From JAUUZQ01 sp964538375 (GTDB lineage Bacteria; Bacteroidota; Bacteroidia; Bacteroidales; GCA-2748055): DNA of 44,609 bases. Shown here piece after piece: positions 6,368-15,663 of this stretch (the first letter of the stretch is position 1; every line of letters starts with the position of its first letter). The DNA lies in assembly GCA_964538375.1 (NCBI GenBank), contig CAZIFQ010000026.1, positions 1 through 44,609 on the forward strand, in the 5' to 3' direction. A program made the position numbers and the translations under genes. Below the pieces are notes generated by a model. That model was not told the origin of the DNA. It made no database searches and worked only from the letters and a program-made list of their open reading frames with translations.

Positions 6368-9340
6368 ATGAAGCTAAAGCATATACTACTGTTTCTTATA
6401 ATTTTTCTTTTTTCTGCCACATTTGCACAGGTAAATCCTGAATCATGTAATTTAAGCAGAATTACAAAGGAAGATGGCCTGGCCGATAATCACGTTGAGT
6501 GTATCCTCCAGGATTCAGACGGGTTTATCTGGTTTGGTACTCGAAATGGTTTATGCAGATATGATGGATATGAATTTAAAATTTTCAAGTTGTCAAGAGA
6601 AAAAAGTTCTATTTCAGGCAATTGGATACTATCATTGGAAGAAGATGAACAAGGAAATATTTGGATAGGAACACATAACAATGGTTTAAATAAATACCAT
6701 AAAGAAACTGAAAAGTTTACTGTTTATAATAATAGTTATGGTTTTGGAAATAGAATTAATAATATCACGGTTCTTCAGGACAGCAGCGTGTGGGTTTGCA
6801 CTGATTATGGCTTAGCAAACTATTTACCAGAACAGGATAGTTTTGAAGTATACCTGCCTGATGAAGAGAAACCAAAGCAGCTAAATTCTACTCACATATT
6901 TGACTTGATCCAAACGAAGAATGGATCTTGCTACTTAAGTACCTGGGGACCGGATATTCAATTATTTGATCCGGTATCGGAACAATTTACAAATATACCT
7001 TATGAAAGGGCTCCGGAGCTTAATGATGATTACCGAAAGCATATTGTTGAAGATAATAATGGAAAGCTTTGGATTTCAGCGACCAAGCACGGATTGTGCA
7101 GATTGGACCCGGAGTCAGGAAATTCTCAACTCTTTACGAATGTTCCTGGAGAATTAAATACTGATCTTTTAAGGGGAGAGATGTTGGTTGATCCGCAAGG
7201 GGATATTTGGATAGCAACAGATGGGATGGGTATAAATATTTATCACCAGGAAAGTAAGAGCTTCAGTTACCTTAGCACTAATTCAGAATTTGGAAACAGG
7301 CTTCCCTGCGACCAGGTATATAGTTTTTTACTTGATAATGAGAAAAAAATATGGATAGGATTTTTTAATAAAGGAGTTGCCCTGTTTGATCCAATGTTAT
7401 CGAAGTTTTCAAATTCATTATTCAGTCCGGCTGATTTGGACGTACTTGAAAACAAATCGGTTTTGGAAATCTTTCAGGACTCCAGAAAGCGAATATGGAT
7501 GGGTACAGATGGGGATGGCCTTTTTATGTTCCAATCTAACAGGCCCTATACTCACTATACAAATGATCCAGGCAATAATAATTCCATATCATCCAATGTG
7601 ATCACCAGCATCGGAGAAGATCAGAATGGAAATATTCTTGCCGGAACCTACGCTGCTGGTTTAAACAGCATCAATACAAAAACAGACAGGATAGAATTGT
7701 TCAATGTATCAAATGATACCAAGGTTGTTCATTCATCAAATATTTGGGATATTTATATAGATAGCGAGGATAGGATCTGGCTAGGATTATTAGGAAATGG
7801 CCTGGATCTTTTTGATCCGAAAGAAAAAACGTTTAAAAATTTCGGGCCATTATCAAGCGAACTGAACAGGGTAAATCATCCAAATATCATGACCATTACC
7901 GAAGATACCGATGGAGATATCTGGTTTGGCACAGAAGGAGGTGGAGTCTTTATCCTTGATGGTCAGACCTCGAAAATGACCCAGATGAATACGCAGGAGG
8001 AGAATAGTTTTCTTCAGTATCTGATGGTTAAATCCTTCTATCAAGACAGTAAAGGTCAGATGTGGATTGGAACTGAAGGAGATGGAGTTTATATTTTTAA
8101 TAAGAAAAATGGAAGCATCAGGCAGCTCACTATAGAAAATGGACTGCCCGACATGTTTGTATTGGGTATACTTGAAGATGAGCAGCAATACATCTGGTTA
8201 AGCACAGGAAATGGCTTAACAAGGTATTCTCCACAAGACCAGGAATTTGTAAAATTCAGCACTGCAGACGGACTGTCAGGTAATGAATTCAATGCAGATG
8301 CATTTCTGATGCTAAATGATGGAAGAATGCTGGTGGGATCTACAAATGGAGTTGATGTTTTTCGTCCCGAAAATATTAACTTAAATCAAAATATTCCAAA
8401 AGTTGTACTAACAAAAATTGAGATACTCAATAAAGAGATCAACAAAGGAGATACCATTAATAACAGGATTTTACTTGAAAAACAAATAAGCTATACTGAA
8501 GAAATAACACTCAAGCAAAGTGATAAAATAATTTCTATTGAATTTGCCGCCTTAAATTTTACGCTTCCCGGGAAATGTAAATATGAATACCGACTCATTG
8601 GATTCGAGTCAAATTGGATCCCTACCTCTTCGTCCAGAAGAATGGCTACCTACTCTAATCTTAAAACTGGCTCTTACATATTCGAGGTTAGGGCTTCCAA
8701 TAACGACGGTAAATGGGGAAATAACATATCTCAACTGAAGATTACCGTGTTGCCTCCTTTCTGGGCTACCTGGTGGTTCGTGCTGATCATCGCAATTTTT
8801 ATCCTGTTCATTATTTATTTGATCTACAGGAACCGATTAAACGCTTACAAAAACAAGTTTCTTCAACAGCAAATTGCCCACGAAAAACAAATAGTTGAAT
8901 TGGAAAATGAGCATCTCGAATTCGAACTTAAAAAACTAACATTCTTCCGGCTTAGCAGAAACCGGGTACTTCTTGATCTGAAAATGCGACTTGAAGGCAT
9001 GTGTGTTAAAGCCAGAGAATCAAATAAAATAGGTCTGGAGAAAGTTATTGATGAGATTGATAAAGAAATATTCTCTGAAAAAGACTGGAAACACATTGAG
9101 CCTCAGCTTGATCAGACCTATAATAACTTCATGACAAAACTGAGAGAAAAGCACGGTGACCTATCTGTTTCTGAGATTAGAATTGCAGCATACGTTAGGA
9201 TGGACCTTACTAATAAGGAGATGTCTGAATACATGCATAAAACTCTAAGGGCCGTAGAAAATGATCGTTACAGGCTCCGAAAAAAGCTTAATTTGGACTC
9301 AAATGATTCACTTCAGAGTTATTTAATGAGTTTTGATTAA
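6368..9340 (+). CDS. transmembrane sensor: two-component-type propeller, Y_Y_Y domain and LuxR-type HTH
   Basis: Predicted PUL regulator that senses glycan in the periplasm and binds DNA in the cytoplasm. A signal sequence covers residues 1-20. Many Reg_prop repeats (forms of DSDGFIWFGTRNGL and GNIWIGT) fill about 30-690, the beta-propeller seen in hybrid two-component PUL sensors. A Y_Y_Y domain covers about 715-798 (YEYRLIGFESNW), one transmembrane helix about 800-823 (FVLIIAIFILFIIYLIY), a coiled coil about 825-870, and a C-terminal LuxR/GerE-like HTH about 930-985 (SEIRIAAYVR, LTNKEMSEYM, AVENDRYRLRKKL). There is no histidine kinase, receiver or AraC domain, so signalling would be direct or through dimerisation. 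It lies between the GH5 gene and the GH30-SusCD genes. Confidence 0.88.
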   Translation: MKLKHILLFLIIFLFSATFAQVNPESCNLSRITKEDGLADNHVECILQDSDGFIWFGTRNGLCRYDGYEFKIFKLSREKSSISGNWILSLEEDEQGNIWIGTHNNGLNKYHKETEKFTVYNNSYGFGNRINNITVLQDSSVWVCTDYGLANYLPEQDSFEVYLPDEEKPKQLNSTHIFDLIQTKNGSCYLSTWGPDIQLFDPVSEQFTNIPYERAPELNDDYRKHIVEDNNGKLWISATKHGLCRLDPESGNSQLFTNVPGELNTDLLRGEMLVDPQGDIWIATDGMGINIYHQESKSFSYLSTNSEFGNRLPCDQVYSFLLDNEKKIWIGFFNKGVALFDPMLSKFSNSLFSPADLDVLENKSVLEIFQDSRKRIWMGTDGDGLFMFQSNRPYTHYTNDPGNNNSISSNVITSIGEDQNGNILAGTYAAGLNSINTKTDRIELFNVSNDTKVVHSSNIWDIYIDSEDRIWLGLLGNGLDLFDPKEKTFKNFGPLSSELNRVNHPNIMTITEDTDGDIWFGTEGGGVFILDGQTSKMTQMNTQEENSFLQYLMVKSFYQDSKGQMWIGTEGDGVYIFNKKNGSIRQLTIENGLPDMFVLGILEDEQQYIWLSTGNGLTRYSPQDQEFVKFSTADGLSGNEFNADAFLMLNDGRMLVGSTNGVDVFRPENINLNQNIPKVVLTKIEILNKEINKGDTINNRILLEKQISYTEEITLKQSDKIISIEFAALNFTLPGKCKYEYRLIGFESNWIPTSSSRRMATYSNLKTGSYIFEVRASNNDGKWGNNISQLKITVLPPFWATWWFVLIIAIFILFIIYLIYRNRLNAYKNKFLQQQIAHEKQIVELENEHLEFELKKLTFFRLSRNRVLLDLKMRLEGMCVKARESNKIGLEKVIDEIDKEIFSEKDWKHIEPQLDQTYNNFMTKLREKHGDLSVSEIRIAAYVRMDLTNKEMSEYMHKTLRAVENDRYRLRKKLNLDSNDSLQSYLMSFD

Positions 9341-9380
9341 CATACTGTTTACCTGATTTTTAGCCCTACCCCCGACAATC

Positions 9381-9408
9381 TTTAAGTAATTTTAAGTACC
9401 CTTAAAAA
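9381..9408 (+). promoter_or_regulatory. three 10-bp-spaced direct repeats, candidate operator
   Basis: TTTAAGTA occurs at 9381 and 9391, and a weaker relative CTTAAAAA at 9401, each exactly one helical turn apart. The array sits in the gap between the regulator and the first GH30 gene, about 100 bp before its start. Same-face direct repeats suit a dimeric or oligomeric HTH protein such as the neighbouring LuxR-type regulator. AT-rich chance similarity is possible. Confidence 0.35.
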
Positions 9409-9510
9409 AGTGATATGTAGAATTTGAGAGCTATATAATATTGTTATGGTGTCAGCTATCTGATAGATTTGGATATTATTCATTCAAAATTGATTGATTT
9501 GATACCACAG

Positions 9511-11001
9511 ATGCATTTTAAACTCAAGGCAGCATACATTTTCAAGGCAATATCCATTCTTCTATTCTCATTGTTCCTTGCACAATGTACATCTCCTGAT
9601 CTCCCGGAGACGGAGAGCAAACAACTCACTGTAACCTCAGGATTCTCATTGCATAAAGTAAGCCAGTATTTAACTGCAAAGGGTAGCGGTCAAAATTTAG
9701 CTTTGATAGGAGACCTGTCCATTGAAGATTATGATCAGCCAGGTGAACACAAGCCGACCCTGATCCTTGATCCAAATAAACAATTTCAAGTGATAGAAGG
9801 AATCGGAGGTGCATTAACTGATGCCAGTGCTGAGACTTTCTATAAATTACCTGAAGAGAAACAAGAGGAGTTACTTACGGCCTATTTTGATATTGAAGAT
9901 GGCATTGGCTACTCCTTGTGCAGAACACACATTAATTCTTGCGACTTTTCCAGTGTAAGCTATGCCTATTCTGAAGTTGTCGGTGACAAGAATCTTGATC
10001 ATTTTTCTATTGAGCATGATTTGAAATTCAGAATTCCATTCATTAAAGCTGCTATGAAAAGCAGTACTGAGGGCTTTAAACTATTCGCTTCACCATGGAG
10101 CCCACCGGCCTGGATGAAAACAAATAACAACATGTTGCAAGGTGGAAAACTGAAACCTGAATATTTCCAAAGTTGGGCAGATTACTATGTGAAGTTTTTT
10201 AATGCTTACGCAAAAGAAGATATTCCATTCTGGGGATTAACCATACAGAATGAACCCATGGCTGTTCAGACCTGGGAGTCTTGTATATATACTGCCGAAG
10301 AGGAGCGTGACTTTATTAAAAATTATTTAGGACCTGTGCTTGAGAAAAATGAGATGTTGGACCTGAATGTAATTGTATATGATCACAACAGGGGTGTTTT
10401 ATACCAACGTGCCGGCACAATCTATGATGATCCCGAAGCTTCAAAATATGTATGGGGTGCTGGTTTTCACTGGTATTCAGGTGACCATTTTGAAAATATT
10501 AAACTGGTCAATGAGGCATATCCAGACAAGAAATTACTCTTTACTGAAGGTTGTGTATTCCCCTTTGATTATGAAAAATTAAACGAGTGGCAATGGGGAG
10601 AGCGCTATGGAGAATCCATCATCCATGACTTGAATAATTCGTCTGTTGGATGGGTTGACTGGAATATCCTGCTTGACGAAACTGGAGGTCCAAACCATGT
10701 TGCCAATTTCTGCTATGCTCCTATCATTGGAAATACTGAAACTGGTGAGCTGGTATATATGAATTCATATTATTACCTGGGACACTTTTCCAAATTTATC
10801 CGTCCGGGTGCAAGAAGGATTGTTTGTTCATCAAATCATGATGACCTGCTGGCAACAGCCTTTATCAATCCAGATAAGAGTATTTCGGTTGTAGCAATGA
10901 ATATGACAGATAAGAACATTGATTTTAAACTTTGGCTGGATGGCAAAGGTGTACCAGCAAATCTTCCTGCACATGCCATCACTACGCTCATCCTAAACTA
11001 A
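9511..11001 (+). CDS. GH30 family glycoside hydrolase lipoprotein
   Basis: Predicted surface or periplasmic beta-glycosidase of family GH30 (glucosylceramidase-like fold). I use the ATG at 9511; the frame extends upstream only through a TTG. This start gives a lipoprotein signal ending LFLAQC, with Cys26 as the lipid anchor. Motifs are EGIGGALTDASA after the signal region, FASPWSPPAWMK near residue 192, the acid/base Glu248 in TIQNEPM and the nucleophile Glu346 in LLFTEG. The C-terminal 70 residues form the usual GH30 beta-sandwich (RPGARRI, SVVAMN). Bacteroidota GH30 enzymes include beta-1,6-glucanases and beta-glucosidases; which applies here cannot be told by eye. It is the first enzyme gene of the SusCD operon, 81 bp before susC. 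Confidence 0.9.
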   Translation: MHFKLKAAYIFKAISILLFSLFLAQCTSPDLPETESKQLTVTSGFSLHKVSQYLTAKGSGQNLALIGDLSIEDYDQPGEHKPTLILDPNKQFQVIEGIGGALTDASAETFYKLPEEKQEELLTAYFDIEDGIGYSLCRTHINSCDFSSVSYAYSEVVGDKNLDHFSIEHDLKFRIPFIKAAMKSSTEGFKLFASPWSPPAWMKTNNNMLQGGKLKPEYFQSWADYYVKFFNAYAKEDIPFWGLTIQNEPMAVQTWESCIYTAEEERDFIKNYLGPVLEKNEMLDLNVIVYDHNRGVLYQRAGTIYDDPEASKYVWGAGFHWYSGDHFENIKLVNEAYPDKKLLFTEGCVFPFDYEKLNEWQWGERYGESIIHDLNNSSVGWVDWNILLDETGGPNHVANFCYAPIIGNTETGELVYMNSYYYLGHFSKFIRPGARRIVCSSNHDDLLATAFINPDKSISVVAMNMTDKNIDFKLWLDGKGVPANLPAHAITTLILN

Positions 11002-11082
11002 CTATGCTTAAATTACTCCATCAAGGAGAATAAAGATCGTATTTTGATGTAATGCAAGCTGAATTACTAAAACACTACAAAA

Positions 11083-14000
11083 ATGATTAAAATTATGAAC
11101 GGGTCAATTTTATTTTTGGAGTCGCGAATTTCCAAAAAGAAGATCCTGATCTCTCTTCTGACGCTTTTCTTTCCTCTATTTGTACTTGCGCAAAACACCC
11201 CGATCACCGGTATTGTGAAAGATGAAACTGGTTTAGCTCTGGTCGGCGTAACAATCGTGGAGAAAGGAACAACAAATGGTACTATTTCCAATATAGACGG
11301 CCAATTCACACTATCCATAAATGAAGGAAGTACCCTGTCCATATCTATGATAGGATATCAACACCAGGAAGTTACAGCTGATGGCAGCGGTACTCTGGAA
11401 ATTATTCTAATAGAAGACCTCGTTTCTCTCGATGAAGTAGTGGTAATTGGATATGGTTCAGTGAAGAGAAAGGATATCACCACATCGGTCTCTACAGTTT
11501 CAGTGGATGACCTGGGAGAGCGCCCCATGATCTCTGCAGCCACTGCCATCCAGGGAAAAGCTGCAGGAGTGAACGTCATACAACCTACAGGTGAACCGGG
11601 GGCTGGCATGGTGGTCCGTATCCGTGGGAATACCTCTATCAGTGCAAGTAATGATCCTCTTTATGTAGTCGATGGTGTGCCGATGTCGGAGATCAACTTT
11701 CTTGCACCAAACGACATTGAGAGTATCCAAATCCTTAAGGACGCTTCATCAGCTGCGATCTACGGATCAAGAGCTTCCAACGGCGTCATCCTTATTACAA
11801 CCAAGTCAGGGAGTAAAGGTGAGGCAAAGATCACCTTCAACTCCAGCTTCGGAATGAACCAGGTTGTGAGGCAAATGGAGAGCCTAAATGCATCAGACTA
11901 CAAAGATTTGATGGATGAGTTGGGTGCTGCTACCATCCCTGAAGGCCTGACCAATGTTACAGATTGGTTTGATGAAACCTACAGGAATGGAAATGTACAG
12001 AATTACCAGTTGTCAGTCTCCAATTCTACTGACAAGATGAAGTATTATATATCAGGAGGGATGATCAACGAGGTGGGAATTATAGATGTGGCTTATTATA
12101 AAAGGTATAACCTCAGGGCCAACGTGGAGGATCAGGTCCGACCCTGGCTCAAGATAAGCAGCAATGTCGCCTACTCGGATTATGCCAACAATGGCATCAT
12201 CTCAGGGACGGGATCAAACAGAGCAGGTGTAATCCTGTCGGTGATCAATACACCGACGTATGCCCCGATCTGGGACGAGGACAACCCAGGTCAGTATTAC
12301 AACAATTTCTACGGAGCCCAGGTGACCACTCCCGCAGAGAATATGTCAAGAACAGAAAACAATAGAGATTCCAACAACAGACTTGTGGGAAGCATTAGCA
12401 GTGAAATCAACTTCTCACCTGCCCTGATGTTCAAACCCATGATTTCTGTAGACAGGGTATATAATAACAACACGAGTTTCCTGGATCCCATAAAAACTGC
12501 ATGGGGAAGAACCAACTACGGCAACGCTTCCGATTCAAGATCTCTTAGCACAATCATTGTTTATGATAACATTCTAAGCTATAACAAGAATTTTGACAAA
12601 CATTCGATCAGCGCAATGGCTGGGAGTTCCTGGACAACCTCAAGCTGGTCAAATGAATATATGACCACTTCCCATTTCCTGGATGGCTCAATTAAAACCC
12701 TGAATGCAGGGAATAAGGTGGAGCAATGGAGTGGAACCGTGGCTTCCGACTGGGCCATCATGTCCTATCTAACAAGGGCTGCCTATAACTATGACAGCAG
12801 GTATTACTTCACAGCTAATTTCCGGGCCGACGGATCTTCCAAGCTTTCTCCCGGAAACAAATGGGGATTCTTTCCCTCCTTCTCCGGCGCCTGGCGGATA
12901 TCATCGGAAAGCTTTATGGAAGATGCGTCATGGATCTATGATATGAAAATTCGAGGTGGCTGGGGACAAACAGGTAACCAATCGGGAATCGGCGATTATT
13001 CATATCTGCAGTTGTATAGTATCTCCCGACAAAATTGGTGGGAGATCGGGAAAAGCGATGCCTTGCCAACACTCTTTCCTGCCAACATGAAAAATGAAGA
13101 CCTGACCTGGGAAACCACAACGCAAACCAATCTCGGTATTGACCTCTCCATGTTGAAGGGAAGGGTAACAGTAATGATGGATGCCTATTATAAGTATACC
13201 ACTAACCTGTTGATGAGCGTACCTCTGCCTTCCACTGCATCTGTAAGTTCTATAACACGCAACGAGGGTGAAATGTCAAACAAGGGTGTTGAATTAACGG
13301 TCAGTTCAAAGAATTTCGTGGATAAGTTAACCTGGGAAACCGACTTCAACATTTCCTTCAATCGAAACAGGGTAGAGATGTTTGCCCTACAAAATATCTA
13401 TTATTACGGCCAGACATCAGAGGCAACAAGTGAGACAGTGATCAGGATGACGCCCGGTGAGCCTTTGAGTGGGTTTTGGGGATATATTAGTGAAGGGGTT
13501 GATACCGAAACTGGCAACCTGATCTTCAAGGATATCAATGAGGATGGTAAGGTTAACCTATCGGACAAGACCTATATTGGTAATCCCAACCCGGATTTCA
13601 CCTATGGGATGACCAACTATTTTTCCTATAATGGCTTCAACCTGAATGTTTTTCTCCAGGGATCTCAAGGCAATGATATATATAACGCGTCCCGGATGGA
13701 AACAGAGGGAATGTATGATGCCAAGAATCAGTCAACGGCTGTGCTCGACAGGTGGAGAAGACCTGGACAGGAGACCTACATGCCCAGAGCCACTTCAGAA
13801 AAAGACAACCTGGTTGCTTCCTCACGTTTTGTGGAGGATGGAAGCTACCTTCGTCTGAAATCCCTTACTCTCTCCTATAACGTAGCAGGTAATAAACTCA
13901 GGAAATTGGGGATATCAAAACTCCAACCCTATTTCACTGCTACCAATCTTCTTACCCTGACCGCTTACTCCGGTTTCGATCCGGAAGTGAACCAATACAG

Positions 14001-14085
14001 CGGTAGCGCCGTAGTACAGGGCATTGACTGGGGAACTTATCCTCATTCAAAGAGTTTTATTCTTGGACTTAATGTTGAATTTTAG
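11083..14085 (+). CDS. SusC/RagA-family TonB-dependent outer membrane transporter
   Basis: Imports oligosaccharides across the outer membrane together with the SusD lid encoded next door. A signal peptide ends near residue 37 (VLAQ). A carboxypeptidase-regulatory-like domain follows at about 41-115 (ITGIVKDETG, NIDGQFTLS, MIGYQ), then the TonB-box-like DEVVVIGYG at 117-125, a plug domain to about 235 (VRIRGNTS, YVVDGVP, ILKDASSAAIYG) and a beta-barrel ending in NVEF with a terminal Phe, the usual outer-membrane insertion signal. At 1000 residues it has normal family length. An alternative ATG lies four codons downstream. No anti-sigma FecR pair is present. Confidence 0.95.
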   Translation: MIKIMNGSILFLESRISKKKILISLLTLFFPLFVLAQNTPITGIVKDETGLALVGVTIVEKGTTNGTISNIDGQFTLSINEGSTLSISMIGYQHQEVTADGSGTLEIILIEDLVSLDEVVVIGYGSVKRKDITTSVSTVSVDDLGERPMISAATAIQGKAAGVNVIQPTGEPGAGMVVRIRGNTSISASNDPLYVVDGVPMSEINFLAPNDIESIQILKDASSAAIYGSRASNGVILITTKSGSKGEAKITFNSSFGMNQVVRQMESLNASDYKDLMDELGAATIPEGLTNVTDWFDETYRNGNVQNYQLSVSNSTDKMKYYISGGMINEVGIIDVAYYKRYNLRANVEDQVRPWLKISSNVAYSDYANNGIISGTGSNRAGVILSVINTPTYAPIWDEDNPGQYYNNFYGAQVTTPAENMSRTENNRDSNNRLVGSISSEINFSPALMFKPMISVDRVYNNNTSFLDPIKTAWGRTNYGNASDSRSLSTIIVYDNILSYNKNFDKHSISAMAGSSWTTSSWSNEYMTTSHFLDGSIKTLNAGNKVEQWSGTVASDWAIMSYLTRAAYNYDSRYYFTANFRADGSSKLSPGNKWGFFPSFSGAWRISSESFMEDASWIYDMKIRGGWGQTGNQSGIGDYSYLQLYSISRQNWWEIGKSDALPTLFPANMKNEDLTWETTTQTNLGIDLSMLKGRVTVMMDAYYKYTTNLLMSVPLPSTASVSSITRNEGEMSNKGVELTVSSKNFVDKLTWETDFNISFNRNRVEMFALQNIYYYGQTSEATSETVIRMTPGEPLSGFWGYISEGVDTETGNLIFKDINEDGKVNLSDKTYIGNPNPDFTYGMTNYFSYNGFNLNVFLQGSQGNDIYNASRMETEGMYDAKNQSTAVLDRWRRPGQETYMPRATSEKDNLVASSRFVEDGSYLRLKSLTLSYNVAGNKLRKLGISKLQPYFTATNLLTLTAYSGFDPEVNQYSGSAVVQGIDWGTYPHSKSFILGLNVEF

Positions 14086-14098
14086 AAAGAGAAACACC

Positions 14099-15616
14099 AT
14101 GAGAAAATTATTAATATACAGTCTTATTTCCGGATTTGCTCTCTATTTCTTCTCCTGTTCACTGGATGAGGATCCGATTTCCGATTACAGTGAACTGAGT
14201 ATTGGAGAAACCGACAGTACCGGTACTAACATAAAGTACAGTACGAGGGAGGAGATGCTTACCCAGTATGAAGGAATGTATAATATCCTTAAGAATAATG
14301 AGGGATTGGAGAATTGGAACTTAGATTACCTGGTCATCACAGATACACATGCAGACAATGCATACAGGGGAGCCACCGATGCGGAGCTGACCCAATTGGA
14401 ACAGCAGAAGCAGAATGGAATCAATAAGAACATTGAGAGAGACTGGAATGGATATTACAACATCATCAGTGCTGCCAACCGTGTGATAGTTAATGTTGAT
14501 TCAGTACCTGACCTTTCACTCACCTCTGCAGAGAGAAGTCAATGGAAAGCAGAAGCGTTAATCCTGCGATCAATGGTCCTTTTCGACATGGTCAGACTCT
14601 GGGGCGGAGTTGCACTTGTTCTTGATGAACCACCAGCAATTACTGCGGAAAACATTCAGGATGTATACCATATCTATTACCCAGCCAGGAATACTGTGGA
14701 AGAGGTGTACACACAGATTATTGCTGACCTGAATTCAGCTCTGGAGCCAGATGGAGCACCTGAGATCAACGCCTCAAATAAGTTCGTCTTTTCAAAAACT
14801 GTAGCATATGCACTACTGGCAAAGATATACGCCGAGCAAACTGTCAGGGATTATAATCAAACAGTCCTCTACTGTCAGCTTGTGGAACAGGATGTATCTC
14901 TAGTAGATCAATATGGTGATCTTTTCGCGGTAAATGATGACAAAACGGATGTAAAATTGCGTCACTCTTCTGAATCCATTTTTGAGATTCCATTCTCAGG
15001 TGGAGGTAACTGGAATACCTGGTTATACGGGATTGATGAGACAGACCCGAACAGCGTCTACGACTGGGCGAAGTGGATGACTCCATCGCGAGACCTGATC
15101 GCTGCTTTTGATGAGGAGAATGATGTTGTTCGCAAACGAACCACCATTAAATATGCAAGCGTAAGTTGGAGCAATCATTATCCTTCAGATAATTATCCGC
15201 ACATGCATAAATTTCCGTCAAGCTTCAGCAGCATTATCAAACTAAGACTGGCTGACATCATTCTTCTGAAAGCAGAAGCCTATGTGAATCTCGGGAATCT
15301 TAGTGAGGCTGCCACAGCAGTGAATATCATAAGGGAAAGAGCCAAACTGCCTCCCCTTAGCTCTAATATTACTTCTTCTGTTGAGGATATGACTGATGCA
15401 GTATTGAAAGAGCGTCGCCTCGAACTTGCCTTTGAAGGACAACGATGGTTTGACCTGGTTCGAACAGGAAAAATATTTGAAGTAATGAACACTTTGAATT
15501 CAAGAGATGAGGGAAGGTTGCCTATGGATCCAGTCACAGAATTCAATGTGCTGCTACCTCTTCCTCAATCGCAAATTGATATCAACCCAAACCTGGTTCA
15601 AAATCAGGGATATTAA
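14099..15616 (+). CDS. SusD/RagB-family nutrient-binding outer membrane lipoprotein
   Basis: Surface lipoprotein that forms the lid of the SusC transporter and binds the glycan. The start at 14099 gives a lipoprotein signal (LYFFSC, Cys20); an upstream in-frame start would overlap susC and lack a signal. The stretch AGAAAGAGAA lies just before the ATG. The N-terminal TPR-like region contains WNGYYNIISAANR and RSMVLFDMVRLWGG. The C-terminal family signature LKERRLELAFEGQRWFDLVR lies near residue 445, and the protein ends in the usual LPLPQSQIDINPNL stretch. The gene starts 13 bp after susC and is certainly co-transcribed with it. Confidence 0.95.
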   Translation: MRKLLIYSLISGFALYFFSCSLDEDPISDYSELSIGETDSTGTNIKYSTREEMLTQYEGMYNILKNNEGLENWNLDYLVITDTHADNAYRGATDAELTQLEQQKQNGINKNIERDWNGYYNIISAANRVIVNVDSVPDLSLTSAERSQWKAEALILRSMVLFDMVRLWGGVALVLDEPPAITAENIQDVYHIYYPARNTVEEVYTQIIADLNSALEPDGAPEINASNKFVFSKTVAYALLAKIYAEQTVRDYNQTVLYCQLVEQDVSLVDQYGDLFAVNDDKTDVKLRHSSESIFEIPFSGGGNWNTWLYGIDETDPNSVYDWAKWMTPSRDLIAAFDEENDVVRKRTTIKYASVSWSNHYPSDNYPHMHKFPSSFSSIIKLRLADIILLKAEAYVNLGNLSEAATAVNIIRERAKLPPLSSNITSSVEDMTDAVLKERRLELAFEGQRWFDLVRTGKIFEVMNTLNSRDEGRLPMDPVTEFNVLLPLPQSQIDINPNLVQNQGY

Positions 15617-15663
15617 ACATTACCCATAACATGAGCATTTCTTTCAAATAAAAAAGAGCAGAC

